Below are positions 35,278-43,650 of a stretch of DNA of 64,000 bases, piece after piece. Source of the DNA: Streptomyces avicenniae (GTDB lineage: Bacteria > Actinomycetota > Actinomycetes > Streptomycetales > Streptomycetaceae). Positions within the stretch are counted from its first letter, which is position 1; every line of letters begins with the position of its first letter. Where the stretch lies: assembly GCF_000719135.1 (NCBI RefSeq), contig NZ_JOEK01000001.1, positions 558,001-622,000 of the forward strand, written 5' to 3'. Position numbers and translations under genes: made by a program. A model generated the notes under the pieces. The model was not told where the DNA came from and did no database searches. It saw only the letters and a list, made by a program, of their open reading frames with translations.

Positions 35278-36111
35278 TCAGCCGGTGGAACCTGCCGTCC
35301 ACCGATCGGTGGACGGCCCGGCCGGGGCGCGCAGGAACGGGCGGTCCCGGGGAGTCACGCGCGCCCGTGGCCCCGTGGCCCGCAGGACGACGTCCAGCAC
35401 CGCGTCCGGCTCGCAGGCGTAACTGTGCGAGAACCAGGCCATGTTCGCCTCGACGGCCGCCCACCGTGTCCCGCCGCCGGTGCCACCCGTGTCGTCCGCG
35501 AGGAGGCCGACATCGACGGTCACCGCGCTGGGCAGCGCGGCCCCCGCCACGTCGAGGAGGCGGCGGGCGAACCGGCGGACGTCGCCCTCGCACGGATCAT
35601 CGGCGAGCGGCGCGGCGTCCAGCCTGCCGTGGACGGCGTACCTGCTCGCGGCGGCGATCCGTCCGTCCAACAGGAACAGGCGGTACTCGGCGGCGAACGC
35701 GACGACGTCGGAGACCAGCACCGTTGTGGCGTCCGTGCCCTGCGGCAGCCGCGACCCGTCGGCGTACACGGCGGCCGGGAACGACTTGTCGCTCGGCGGC
35801 TTGACGAAGACGGGCCCCCGCGCCGTCCGCGCCCCGGCCAGCGTCATCCGCTCGATCCGCCGCCCGGTGAACTCGTGGGGCAGCCGCGTCAGCCAGTCGT
35901 CCGGCGGTTCGAGCAGCGCGAGCCCGAGCCGGTCGGCGACGCGGTCGGCGGCGTACGGGCCGCCGTACCAGTGCACGGACCGCCCGGCCAGCCCTTCAGG
36001 CAGGGCCGGGCCGGGGACGGCGCGCACCTTCATGCCCCGCCGGGCGGCGGCCTCGGCGAGGAGCGCGGTCGTGCTGGTCCGCTGCGGGGAGGTGAGGAGT
36101 ACGGGGGTCAC
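35278..36111 (-). CDS. ATP-grasp domain protein
   Basis: A 277-residue protein of the ATP-grasp type. PVFVKPPSDKSFPA is the ATP-binding lysine strand, AEYRLFLLDGRIAAASRY the middle of the domain and WAAVEANMAWFSHSYAC the metal-binding ExN region near the end. It would join a carboxylate to an amine or thiol by an acyl-phosphate; the substrates are unknown. GTG 36111 overlaps the stop of the preceding small gene by 4 bases, so they are coupled. Confidence 0.75.
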   Translation of the reverse strand: MTPVLLTSPQRTSTTALLAEAAARRGMKVRAVPGPALPEGLAGRSVHWYGGPYAADRVADRLGLALLEPPDDWLTRLPHEFTGRRIERMTLAGARTARGPVFVKPPSDKSFPAAVYADGSRLPQGTDATTVLVSDVVAFAAEYRLFLLDGRIAAASRYAVHGRLDAAPLADDPCEGDVRRFARRLLDVAGAALPSAVTVDVGLLADDTGGTGGGTRWAAVEANMAWFSHSYACEPDAVLDVVLRATGPRARVTPRDRPFLRAPAGPSTDRWTAGSTG

Positions 36112-36467
36112 GCGGCGTCGGCCGTGAACGTGTGCGTGACCTCGATCGGGCCGACGAGGTGCCGGTTGAACTCGGCCAGTTCGGCGGCCGGTACCCACAG
36201 CTCCAGGATGGTCCGGCCGCCCGCCCGGCGCACCGGGTAGCGGGCGACGAACGCCGTCTCGACGGCGAAGCGCGTCACGTACCCGGCGCCGGAGGCGGGC
36301 ACGTTCCAGTCGCGGGCGATCCGGATCGCGTAGTCCTCGTCCAGCACCGGGTAGAAGATCGGCTGTTCCGGGAGCCGGGGCGGCCAGGCGGTCCACCCGG
36401 ACGCCTCGACCAGCGCCAGTTCCGCGGGCCCGGTCGGGCGCCAGAGGGTCGTCGTCGGCCTGTTCAT
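36108..36467 (-). CDS. Conserved-type small protein coupled to the ATP-grasp gene
   Basis: A 119-residue protein containing LWRPTGPAELALVEASGWTA, FYPVLDEDYAIRIARDWN, VTRFAVETAFVARYPV and LWVPAAELAEFNRHLVGPIEV. This is a family I have seen in streptomycetes, sometimes under the doubtful label 'ADP-ribosylation/crystallin J1'. No catalytic site is evident. It precedes the ATP-grasp gene and overlaps it by 4 bases, so it may supply or bind its substrate. Confidence 0.7.
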   Translation of the reverse strand: MNRPTTTLWRPTGPAELALVEASGWTAWPPRLPEQPIFYPVLDEDYAIRIARDWNVPASGAGYVTRFAVETAFVARYPVRRAGGRTILELWVPAAELAEFNRHLVGPIEVTHTFTADAA

Positions 36468-36530
36468 GCCACGACCGTACCGAGCGGTGGTTCCGGGGCG
36501 CGGCGGATTACGCCGTGCCCGGCCGTCGGG

Positions 36531-36674
36531 TCAGCGCTTCTTGGTCTTCTTCCGCTGCGGGAGCCGCCATTCGCCGCGGTGCTTCTGGCAGCGTGAGTAG
36601 CCGATCATCCTCGGGTTGCCGCACGGCTTCCCCGTCTCCGTCCTGGTCGAGCCGCACTTGAGCTGCCTGGCCAT
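36531..36674 (-). CDS. Very small cysteine-containing basic protein
   Basis: A 47-residue protein starting at ATG 36674 with GGGGAGGAA upstream. It has three cysteines and a histidine spaced as C-x(10)-C-x(10)-C-x(2)-H, followed by a strongly basic tail ending KKTKKR. A single zinc site and nucleic-acid binding are plausible. Function unknown. Confidence 0.55.
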   Translation of the reverse strand: MARQLKCGSTRTETGKPCGNPRMIGYSRCQKHRGEWRLPQRKKTKKR

Positions 36675-36798
36675 CCGTTCCTCCCCATCCGTCCACGGGC
36701 GCGGGCCTGGCCCCATCGTCACGGGCCTCCGCGCGCCCTGTCGGCGGAACGCGGCACTCCGGCCGGTTCGGTGCGCTCGGGCGGCCGGTTCCGCGCGG

Positions 36799-38514
36799 TC
36801 AGCGGCGGACCCGTAGCGCGCGGACGCGGTTGATCGCGGCGGCGACCTCGTGACGGCGCGGCACGGCGTAGTCGTCGTCGTGCACGCCGACCAGCGCCGC
36901 GACGCCCTCGGGCCCCGCGAGGTCGTGGTCGAGGAGGTCCAGGGCCTCGGCCAGGGTGCGCCTGCCGTCGAGGTGGCCGCGCCGCACCGCGAGTTCGACC
37001 GCCAGCCCGACGCCGGTGACGTGCGGGCCGTCCGCCAACTGCTCGACGGCGCGCAGGTCCACCTCGTGCTCGCCCAGCGCCAGCCGGTCCGTGCCGTGGG
37101 CGCGGACGCGCGTACGGCCCCGGGCGGTGGCGTCCAGGCTCGACGGGTCGGGGCGGCGGGCGACGACGCCGGGGAACGACACCGCCTCGGCGCGGCGGCC
37201 GGTCGGCACCGCGGCGACCTCGCGGGCGCGCGCGGTGACGTCGTACGGCCGGTACCCGTCCATCATCACGACCCGGTCCGCGACGTCCAGGTAGTCGCCT
37301 GAACCGCCCATGACCAGCACCGTCGAGACCCCGTGGTCGCGGTGCAGCGAGCGCACCGTGTCCACGAGCGGCGTCAGCGGCTCCCGTTCCTTCGCGACCA
37401 GCGCCTGCATCCTGGCGTCGCGGATCATGAGGTTGCTCGCGGCCGTGTCCTCGTCGATCAGCAGCACGCGCGCGCCCGCCTCCACGGCCTCGCACAGCGA
37501 CGCCGCCTGGGAGGTGGAGCCGGAGGCGTCGGCGGTCGAGAAGTCGGCCGTGTCCGCGCCGCTCGGCAGGTGGTCCACGAAGGCGTGGACGTCCACGCGC
37601 GTCACCGGACGGCCGTCCTCCGCGCGGATCTTGACGGTGTCCCCGTGCGCGACGGCGCGCTCGCGCCCGTCCCCCGGCACGTGGTCCCAGATCCCCGTCT
37701 CCAGCGCGCGCAGCAGCGTTGACTTGCCGTGGAAGCCGCCGCCGACGATCAGCGTCACCCCCTCGGGGACGCCCATGCCGGTGACGGTGCCCGCGTTCGG
37801 CAGCCGCACCGTGACGCGCAGGGCGTCCGGCGTGCGGAACGGCACGAGGCCCGTGCCCCTGGCGGGCCGGTCGTCCGCTCCGGTACGGCGCGGCAGCAGC
37901 GCGCCGTCGGCGACGAACGCGACGAGGCCGAGTGTCGGCAACTGCTCGCGCAGCGCGGCCGAGTCCTCCACCGTCGCGACGAACTCCGCGACCTCGGCAG
38001 GGTCCGACGCGGCGTGACGCAGGGCGCGTCCGACCAGCTCGGGCAGCCCCTCCCACAGCAGCTGCCGGGCCGCGCGGCCGTCGATCCTGCGGCGTGGTCC
38101 CGGCAGCGCCACGCCGAGGCGCAGCGTGACGGAGCCGTCGGCGGCGACCGTGCACGAGCTGCGGTCGAGCACCTCCTGGCCCCCCGCGTCCAGGTGGTAC
38201 GCGGACTCGGCGGCGGCCTCCCGCGCGGCGCGGCGTACGAGGTACCCGGCGAGCGCGCGGCGCCGTACCGGTGAGTCCCACAACTCGCGCGGGAATGCGG
38301 CCAGTTCGCCTGGCACGCGCACGGCGAACCGCGCCGGAGGCGCGAACGGGTCCGCCTGGGCCCTGACGAGCCGCAGCACGCAGCCCCCTGGCAGCGCCCA
38401 CGCGCCGGTGAGCCCGCGATAGCGCCCGTACGGCGCGCCGTCGAGCCGTTGCAGCTCCCGATCGAGACCCGCGCGGGCGGACCCGCCCTCGTCCGCCTCG
38501 GTCCTGCGGTCCAT
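36799..38514 (-). CDS. Predicted ABC-class ATPase (PF09818 type)
   Basis: A 571-residue soluble ATPase. The first 245 residues are the family's N-terminal domain (YGRYRGLTGAWALPGG, VRVPGELAAFPRELW). The ATPase core has TLIVGGGFHGKSTLLRALE as Walker A, ADFSTADASGSTSQAASLCEAV in the signature position and VLLIDEDTAASNLMIRDARM as Walker B. These are the marks of the ABC-ATPase family, of unknown cellular role, not linked to transport. ATG 38514 is preferred over ATG 38526 because GGGAAG lies a few bases before it. Confidence 0.85.
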   Translation of the reverse strand: MDRRTEADEGGSARAGLDRELQRLDGAPYGRYRGLTGAWALPGGCVLRLVRAQADPFAPPARFAVRVPGELAAFPRELWDSPVRRRALAGYLVRRAAREAAAESAYHLDAGGQEVLDRSSCTVAADGSVTLRLGVALPGPRRRIDGRAARQLLWEGLPELVGRALRHAASDPAEVAEFVATVEDSAALREQLPTLGLVAFVADGALLPRRTGADDRPARGTGLVPFRTPDALRVTVRLPNAGTVTGMGVPEGVTLIVGGGFHGKSTLLRALETGIWDHVPGDGRERAVAHGDTVKIRAEDGRPVTRVDVHAFVDHLPSGADTADFSTADASGSTSQAASLCEAVEAGARVLLIDEDTAASNLMIRDARMQALVAKEREPLTPLVDTVRSLHRDHGVSTVLVMGGSGDYLDVADRVVMMDGYRPYDVTARAREVAAVPTGRRAEAVSFPGVVARRPDPSSLDATARGRTRVRAHGTDRLALGEHEVDLRAVEQLADGPHVTGVGLAVELAVRRGHLDGRRTLAEALDLLDHDLAGPEGVAALVGVHDDDYAVPRRHEVAAAINRVRALRVRR

Positions 38515-38599
38515 ATGACTTCCCACTTCCGGCGTGCGCGTACGGACGGACCGCCGCGGACCGTGCCGGACGCCGTCCCGAGGCGGCCCGCGAGGGCGC

Positions 38600-39005
38600 T
38601 CCCAGCTTGCCCCAGACCAGGACGGTGCGTTGACCTGCCAGGGCCCGCGCGCAGCGGTCCGGGACGTCGTCCCAGCTCACCGGCCGGGCCGCACCGCCGA
38701 CAGGTGACGGCCGTCCGACCCGTGCCGAGCCGCCTCCCGACGTCCTTGCCCAAGGGCTCCCCCGCATCTTCGGCCGTCCGCCACGGGCAGGTGGCGGACG
38801 AGGCGGGGCGCTGGCCGCCGGGGAAGACGCTCCGGCCCGCCCGGATCGCGAGCCCTCCACCCGGATCCGGGCCGGGCTCGGTGACGGCATCGGCCCACCG
38901 CGGTCCCGGCGGACGCCCGCCCCCGCCGGGCACAAGGTCGGCGAGAACGGGCGGGTCCGCCACCGGGACGTCGGTATCGGCCAGGAACTGACAGTGATTT
39001 CCCAT
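38600..39005 (-). pseudogene. Decayed gene of the MGNHCQFLADTDV family
   Basis: From ATG 39005 the minus strand reads MGNHCQFLADTDVPVADPPV, then PGPRWADAVTEPG and a CRRC pair, which I recognise as the start and middle of a streptomycete hypothetical protein. The frame then loses sense; near 38690-38600 another frame reads ALAGQRTVLVWGKLG, which resembles the end of the same family. Deletions and at least one frameshift are therefore likely. Direct repeats CTGACAGTGA at 38988 and 39029 flank the start codon. The rest of the gap from 38515 to 39061 shows nothing else. Confidence 0.5.
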
Positions 39006-39061
39006 ACACAAGACGCTACATCCCGCCACTGACAGTGACCGTCGGCCGTGAACCCGCCGCC

Positions 39062-40249
39062 TCAGACAGCCGCCCCGTACGTCGGGAACCTGACGGTCAC
39101 CTCCAGCCCGCCCGCCGCCCGCGCCGCAGCGGTCAACTCCCCACCGTGGGCGACCGCGACGGCACGGACGATGGACAGGCCGAGACCCGCCCCCGCCCCC
39201 GCGTCCTGCCGGGTGCGGACGCCGCCGCCCCGGGTGAACGGCTCCAGCAGCCCGTCCACCTCCTCGGGGGCGACCGGCGGCCCGGTGTTGGAGACGCGCA
39301 GCCGCACGCCCCCCTCGGCGACACCGGTGCTCACCACGACCTCGCCCCCGGGACGGTTGTAACGCACCGCGTTCTCCAGCAGGTTGCCCACCATCCGTTC
39401 CAGCAGAGCGGGCTCCCCGCCGACCGGCGCGGGCAGGAGGGCGTGCCGGAGGGCGATGCCGCGGCGGGTCGCCTCGGGGCGGGCGGCGTCGAGGCAGCCG
39501 TCCGTGAGGTCGGCCAGGTTGAGACGGTGCCTGGCGACGGCGTGGGCCTGGCCGCGCGCCAGGGCCAGCAGGCCGTCCAGCGTCCGCTGGCTGTGCGTGA
39601 CGGCGGTCGCCACGTCGTGCGCCATGGCGAGGAGTTCGTCCTTGGTGGGGTCGCCGTCGAGGGTCACGTCGATGGCGGTGCGCATCGTCGTGAGGGGCGT
39701 GCGCAGTTCATGCGCCGCGTTGGCGGCGAACATCCGCTGGCCCTGCAACAGCCGCTCGCGCTCGGCGACTCCGGCCTGCACGCGGTCGAGCATCTGGTTG
39801 ACCGTCGTGGCCAGGGCGGCGAGTTCGTCGGCCGGTGTGCTGACCGGCACGCGTTCCGACAGGTTCTCGGCGGAGAGCCGCTCCGTGGTGGCCACGACCG
39901 TGCGGATCGGGCGGAGCACGCGTCCGGCCGCGAACCGGGCGAGGACGGCCGCCAGCACCGTGACGACCACGAGCGCCGTCGCCGTCTGGGTGAGCAGTTC
40001 GGCCAGCGCGTCGTCCCGCAACCGGCGGCCCGTCGCGGCGAGTTCGTCGGCGCCCGGCGGCCCGCCCGGCGGCCCGTCCGGCGGCAGGGAGCCCCCGGTG
40101 AGGCTGACCCCCACCACGAAACGGCTCTCCAGACCACGCCGCACCAGCACGTACGTCAGCCCGCCCAGCAGCACACCCGCGCCGAGCACCAGCCCGGTGA
40201 GGAGCAGCGCGAGCCGCGCCCGCGCGGACAGCGCGACCGCCCGCCTCAC
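39062..40249 (-). CDS. OmpR-type sensor histidine kinase
   Basis: A 395-residue kinase. A first span near residues 10-35 (ALLLTGLVLGAGVLLGGLTYV), an extracytoplasmic loop of about 60 residues rich in Gly/Pro, a second span (ALVVVTVLAAVLARFAAG), a HAMP domain (RVLRPIRTVVATTERLSAENL), the HisKA box FAANAAHELRTPLTTM, and HATPase with NLLENAVRYN, GAGAGLGLSIVRAVAVAHGG. GTG 40249 overlaps the response-regulator stop by 4 bases. The signal is unknown. Confidence 0.93.
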   Translation of the reverse strand: MRRAVALSARARLALLLTGLVLGAGVLLGGLTYVLVRRGLESRFVVGVSLTGGSLPPDGPPGGPPGADELAATGRRLRDDALAELLTQTATALVVVTVLAAVLARFAAGRVLRPIRTVVATTERLSAENLSERVPVSTPADELAALATTVNQMLDRVQAGVAERERLLQGQRMFAANAAHELRTPLTTMRTAIDVTLDGDPTKDELLAMAHDVATAVTHSQRTLDGLLALARGQAHAVARHRLNLADLTDGCLDAARPEATRRGIALRHALLPAPVGGEPALLERMVGNLLENAVRYNRPGGEVVVSTGVAEGGVRLRVSNTGPPVAPEEVDGLLEPFTRGGGVRTRQDAGAGAGLGLSIVRAVAVAHGGELTAAARAAGGLEVTVRFPTYGAAV

Positions 40250-40899
40250 GGGACGCGGTACCCCGCGCCGGTCACCGTCTCGATCAGGGAGGGGCTCCCG
40301 AGCTTCCTGCGCAGCGTCCCGACCGTGATCCTGACCGCGTTGGTGAACGGATCGGCGTGCTCGTCCCACACCTTGTCGAGCAGCGTCTCCGCGCTCACCA
40401 CCGCGCCGTCCGCCGTCAGCAACTGTTCGAGCAGCCCGAACTCCTTGGGCGTCAGGCCGAGCGCCCGCCCGCCCCGCTCCGCCGTACGGCGCGCCGGGTC
40501 GAGCACGACGTCCCCCGACCGCAGCACCGGCGGGCGGGCCTGCGCACTGCGCCGCGCCAACGCCCCCACCCTGGCGACGAGTTCTGAGAACGCGAACGGC
40601 TTGCCCAGGTAGTCGTCCGCGCCCATGGTGAGCCCCTCGACGCGGTCCTCGACGGCATCGGACGCCGTCAGCATCACGACGCGCGCCGTCCCCGTCTGCG
40701 CCAGGTGCCTGCACACCACGTCACCCGGCACCCCCGGCAGATCACGGTCGAGGATCACCACGTCGTAGGGCGCGAGCGCGACCTTGTCCAACGCCGTGCG
40801 GCCGTCCGGCGCGACATCGACCGCGTACCCGTGCTTCCGCAGCCCGACGGCTATGTACCGGGCCAACGGCTGCTCGTCCTCCACCAGCAGAATCCGCAT
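40246..40899 (-). CDS. OmpR/PhoB-type response regulator
   Basis: A 217-residue regulator. The receiver has ILLVEDEQPLARYIAVGL, DVVILDRDLPGVPGD with the phospho-acceptor, and DDYLGKPFAFSELVAR. The winged helix has LGLTPKEFGLLEQLLTADG and VRITVGTLRRKLG...IETVTGAGYRVP. It is the first gene of the pair and coupled to the kinase. The divergent neighbours are two serine hydrolases with 86 bases between; control of those by this system is a fair guess. Confidence 0.93.
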   Translation of the reverse strand: MRILLVEDEQPLARYIAVGLRKHGYAVDVAPDGRTALDKVALAPYDVVILDRDLPGVPGDVVCRHLAQTGTARVVMLTASDAVEDRVEGLTMGADDYLGKPFAFSELVARVGALARRSAQARPPVLRSGDVVLDPARRTAERGGRALGLTPKEFGLLEQLLTADGAVVSAETLLDKVWDEHADPFTNAVRITVGTLRRKLGSPSLIETVTGAGYRVP

Positions 40900-40985
40900 C
40901 CGCCGAGTATCACCACCCGCACCTATGGACGGCGTATGGTCCGCCGATCGGCCCGCCATACACGCGGGCCCGTAGAAGTGACCGC

Positions 40986-42098
40986 ATGACCCGAACCACC
41001 CACCCCGTCCCCCAGGAACTGCGCCCCGGCGGCACGTTCGACCGGTTCCTCGCCGAACGGGCGGCGGCGGACGCGTTCTCCGGGACCGTCCTGCTGACGC
41101 ACCGGCGGCGCACGGTGCTCGCCCGGTCCTTCGGCCTCGCGGACAAACGGCGCCGCGTGCCCAACGGCCCCCGCACGCGGTTCGCGCTGGCGTCCGTCAC
41201 CAAGCTCCTCACCGCCGCCGCCGTCCACCGCCTCGCGCGGCGTGGCGCGCTCACTTACCTCGACCCGCTCGCCACGCACCTGCCCGGCCTCCCGCCGGAA
41301 CTGGCCGCCCTCACCCTGGACCAGCTCCTCACCCACACCTCCGGCCTGGGCGACTACCGCGCCACGCCCGCCTTCCGCGAACAGGCCCCCACCTGGGCGG
41401 ACGCGGCGGCCGTCAACGACGGCATCATGGCGATCATCCGCAGCTCGCCGCCCGAACTGCCGCCAGGCACCGGCTTCCGCTACAGCAACTCGGGCTACGA
41501 ACTCCTCGGCGCGGTCGTCGCGAAGGCCGCAGGGCAGCCGTACCTCTCCTTCGTCCACGAGCACGTCCTCGGCCCGGCGGGCATGCGCGACACCGCGTGG
41601 CACACCAGGACGCAGTGGGCCGACGACCGGCGCATCGCCCACCCGTACGCCCTCGCCCCGCCCGGCGACGGCGACGACGGCGGCGCACGCGTGGACGTGC
41701 TCGCCGACAAACCCTTCATCGGCACGGCCGCCGGTGACGCCTTCTCCACCGCCTCCGACATGAGCCGCTTCTGCCACGCCGTCCTCGACGGGACGCTCCT
41801 CGGCGCCGCCCACACCCGGATGTTCCTCAGCGGGAAGCTCCCCCTCGGCCCCTGGCGCGACGCGCCGGACACCGCCCCGCCCGAGGCCGCGTTCCAGGGC
41901 TATGGGCCCCTCGGCCTGCTGCTCGACCGGCAGTGGGTGGCCCTCCACAACGGCGGCTCCGCCGGTGAGGGGGCGTACGTCGAACTGCATCCAGGCAGCG
42001 GCTGGGTGACGGTGGTCCTCTCCAACTACGACGTCCAGGCGGTCGTCCCCGTCACCACGACGGTCCGCCGCATCCTCACCGCCCACCAGTCCGCGTAA
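40986..42098 (+). CDS. Serine beta-lactamase-like hydrolase (no signal peptide)
   Basis: A 370-residue class C beta-lactamase/esterase-fold protein. FALASVTKLLTAAAVHRLA has the S-x-x-K nucleophile, FRYSNSGYELLGAVV the Y-x-N motif and HPGSGW or HNGGSAGEG near the C-terminus the KTG-equivalent. No signal peptide or lipobox is visible, so it appears cytoplasmic. It is followed after 18 bases by a close paralogue with a Tat signal, so the pair arose by tandem duplication. The substrate is unknown. Confidence 0.85.
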   Translation: MTRTTHPVPQELRPGGTFDRFLAERAAADAFSGTVLLTHRRRTVLARSFGLADKRRRVPNGPRTRFALASVTKLLTAAAVHRLARRGALTYLDPLATHLPGLPPELAALTLDQLLTHTSGLGDYRATPAFREQAPTWADAAAVNDGIMAIIRSSPPELPPGTGFRYSNSGYELLGAVVAKAAGQPYLSFVHEHVLGPAGMRDTAWHTRTQWADDRRIAHPYALAPPGDGDDGGARVDVLADKPFIGTAAGDAFSTASDMSRFCHAVLDGTLLGAAHTRMFLSGKLPLGPWRDAPDTAPPEAAFQGYGPLGLLLDRQWVALHNGGSAGEGAYVELHPGSGWVTVVLSNYDVQAVVPVTTTVRRILTAHQSA

Positions 42099-42116
42099 CG
42101 ACCGGAGTTCCCTGCC

Positions 42117-43292
42117 ATGACCCGATCCACGTCAGCACACTTTCCCCGGCGCGCCGTCCTGCGGACCGTCGGCGCGGCGAGCGCCGCCGCGGGGCTCGCC
42201 TGGGCCGCTCCGTCCGTCGCGTCCGCGGCGTCGCGACGCGTCCCCGGAGAGCTGCGGCCCGGCGGCGCCTTCGACCGGTTCGTCGCCGAACAGGCCGCCG
42301 CCGACGCGTTCTCCGGCACCGTCCTGCTCGCGCACCGGGGCCGCCCCGTGCTCAGCCGGGCGTACGGCATGGCCGAGAAGGGCGCCGGGCTGCCGAACCG
42401 GCCCGGCACCGTCTTCTCCCTCGCCTCGGTGACCAAGTGCTTCACCGGACTGGCCGTCGCCCAACTCGCCGCCCGCGGCGCGCTCGCCTTCCGCGACAGG
42501 CTGGGCACGTACGTCGGCGGCCTCCCCGACGCGATCGCCGCCGTCACCATCCACCACCTGCTCACCCACACCTCCGGCGTCGGCCGACCGGCGCTCGGCG
42601 GCGGCAGGCCCCCGACCTGGGACGGCGTCGAGGAGACGGTCAGGGGAACCCTCGACATCATCCGCGCCACGCCGCCCCAGTTCACGCCTGGCACCCGCTT
42701 CGGCTACAGCAACGACGGCTACTGGCTCCTCGGCGCGCTCGTGACGCAGGTCTCCGGGCAGTCCTACTACGACTACGTACGCCGCCACGTCTTCGCCCCC
42801 GCGGGCATGACCCACACCGACTTCCTCACCAAGCCGCAGGTCCTCGGCCGGACCGACGTCGCCCGCCCGTACTGGACGCAACCCTCCGGCGAGCGCATCG
42901 ACTTCACCACGACCCCCCTCCTCGGCCACATCGGCGGACCCGACGCGGGCGCCTACTCCACGGCCCCCGACCTGCTGCGCTTCGCGGGCGCGCTGCACGA
43001 CGGCACGCTGCTCGACCCCGCGTACGTCGGCCTGATCACGTCGGCCAAGGTGCCCGTGCCGCCCCGCCCGGGAACCCCGTCCGGCGAGCGGGAGTTCGCC
43101 GCGTACGGCTTCCACGAGTTCCTGTCCGGGGGACGGTCCCTGCACGGGCACCCGGGCAGCGGCCCTGGCACCGCGACGTGCCTCGACGTCCACGCCGACA
43201 CGGACTGGGTGGCGATCGTCCTCGGCAACTACGACACGGGCGTGCGTGACATCGTCGCCGAGGCGCGCGCGACAATCACCCGGTACGCCTGA
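42117..43292 (+). CDS. Exported serine beta-lactamase-like hydrolase (Tat signal)
   Basis: A 391-residue paralogue of the preceding protein. The N-terminus has FPRRAVLRTVGAASAAAGLAWAA ending AASA, a twin-arginine signal. The mature part repeats ELRPGGAFDRFVAEQAAADAFSGTVLLAHRG, nearly as in the neighbour, with the S-x-x-K in SLASVTKCFTG, Y-S-N in FGYSNDGYWLLG and HGHPGSGPG at the C-terminal site. It probably acts outside the cell on a D-amino-acid peptide, lactam or ester. Same operon as the first copy. Confidence 0.87.
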   Translation: MTRSTSAHFPRRAVLRTVGAASAAAGLAWAAPSVASAASRRVPGELRPGGAFDRFVAEQAAADAFSGTVLLAHRGRPVLSRAYGMAEKGAGLPNRPGTVFSLASVTKCFTGLAVAQLAARGALAFRDRLGTYVGGLPDAIAAVTIHHLLTHTSGVGRPALGGGRPPTWDGVEETVRGTLDIIRATPPQFTPGTRFGYSNDGYWLLGALVTQVSGQSYYDYVRRHVFAPAGMTHTDFLTKPQVLGRTDVARPYWTQPSGERIDFTTTPLLGHIGGPDAGAYSTAPDLLRFAGALHDGTLLDPAYVGLITSAKVPVPPRPGTPSGEREFAAYGFHEFLSGGRSLHGHPGSGPGTATCLDVHADTDWVAIVLGNYDTGVRDIVAEARATITRYA

Positions 43293-43308
43293 CCGCCGAG
43301 GAGGACCC

Positions 43309-43650
43309 GTGGCACTGGCCCGCAGGGGATCACGGCGCATCGTCGTCGGCGGGACGGCCTACCGCTGGCTGCTCCGCCGACGGCCGACGTACGCCCAGGC
43401 GATGTGCTGGTCGCCCTGCACCTTCGCCGTCGTCCACGCGGAAACCCCCGGGGCGACGCTCGTGGTCACCACCGGCCTGCCGCACGCGGGGAACTGGCTC
43501 GGACGCGCGGCCGTGCCGGTGCTGCCGTCCGACGTGGCCCGGGCCGTGGAGCTGGCCGTCGCGCGCGGCTGGGAACCGACCGCGCCAGGACCGCCGTTCC
43601 GCCTCGACGTGCGGCTCAACGGCGCAGGGCCAGCACCGTGCTCCTCGTGA
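43309..43650 (+). CDS. Small hypothetical protein
   Basis: A 113-residue protein starting at GTG 43309 with GGAGG upstream. It reads RRGSRRIVVGGTAYRWLLRRRPTY, then ATLVVTTGLPH, GNWLGRAAVPVLPSDVARAVELAVARGWEPTAPGPPF. The pattern WRVR/RPTY...V-P-V-x-P-x-x-V is familiar from small streptomycete proteins of unknown role. It ends inside the convergent oxidoreductase gene (35 bases shared). Confidence 0.65.
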   Translation: MALARRGSRRIVVGGTAYRWLLRRRPTYAQAMCWSPCTFAVVHAETPGATLVVTTGLPHAGNWLGRAAVPVLPSDVARAVELAVARGWEPTAPGPPFRLDVRLNGAGPAPCSS

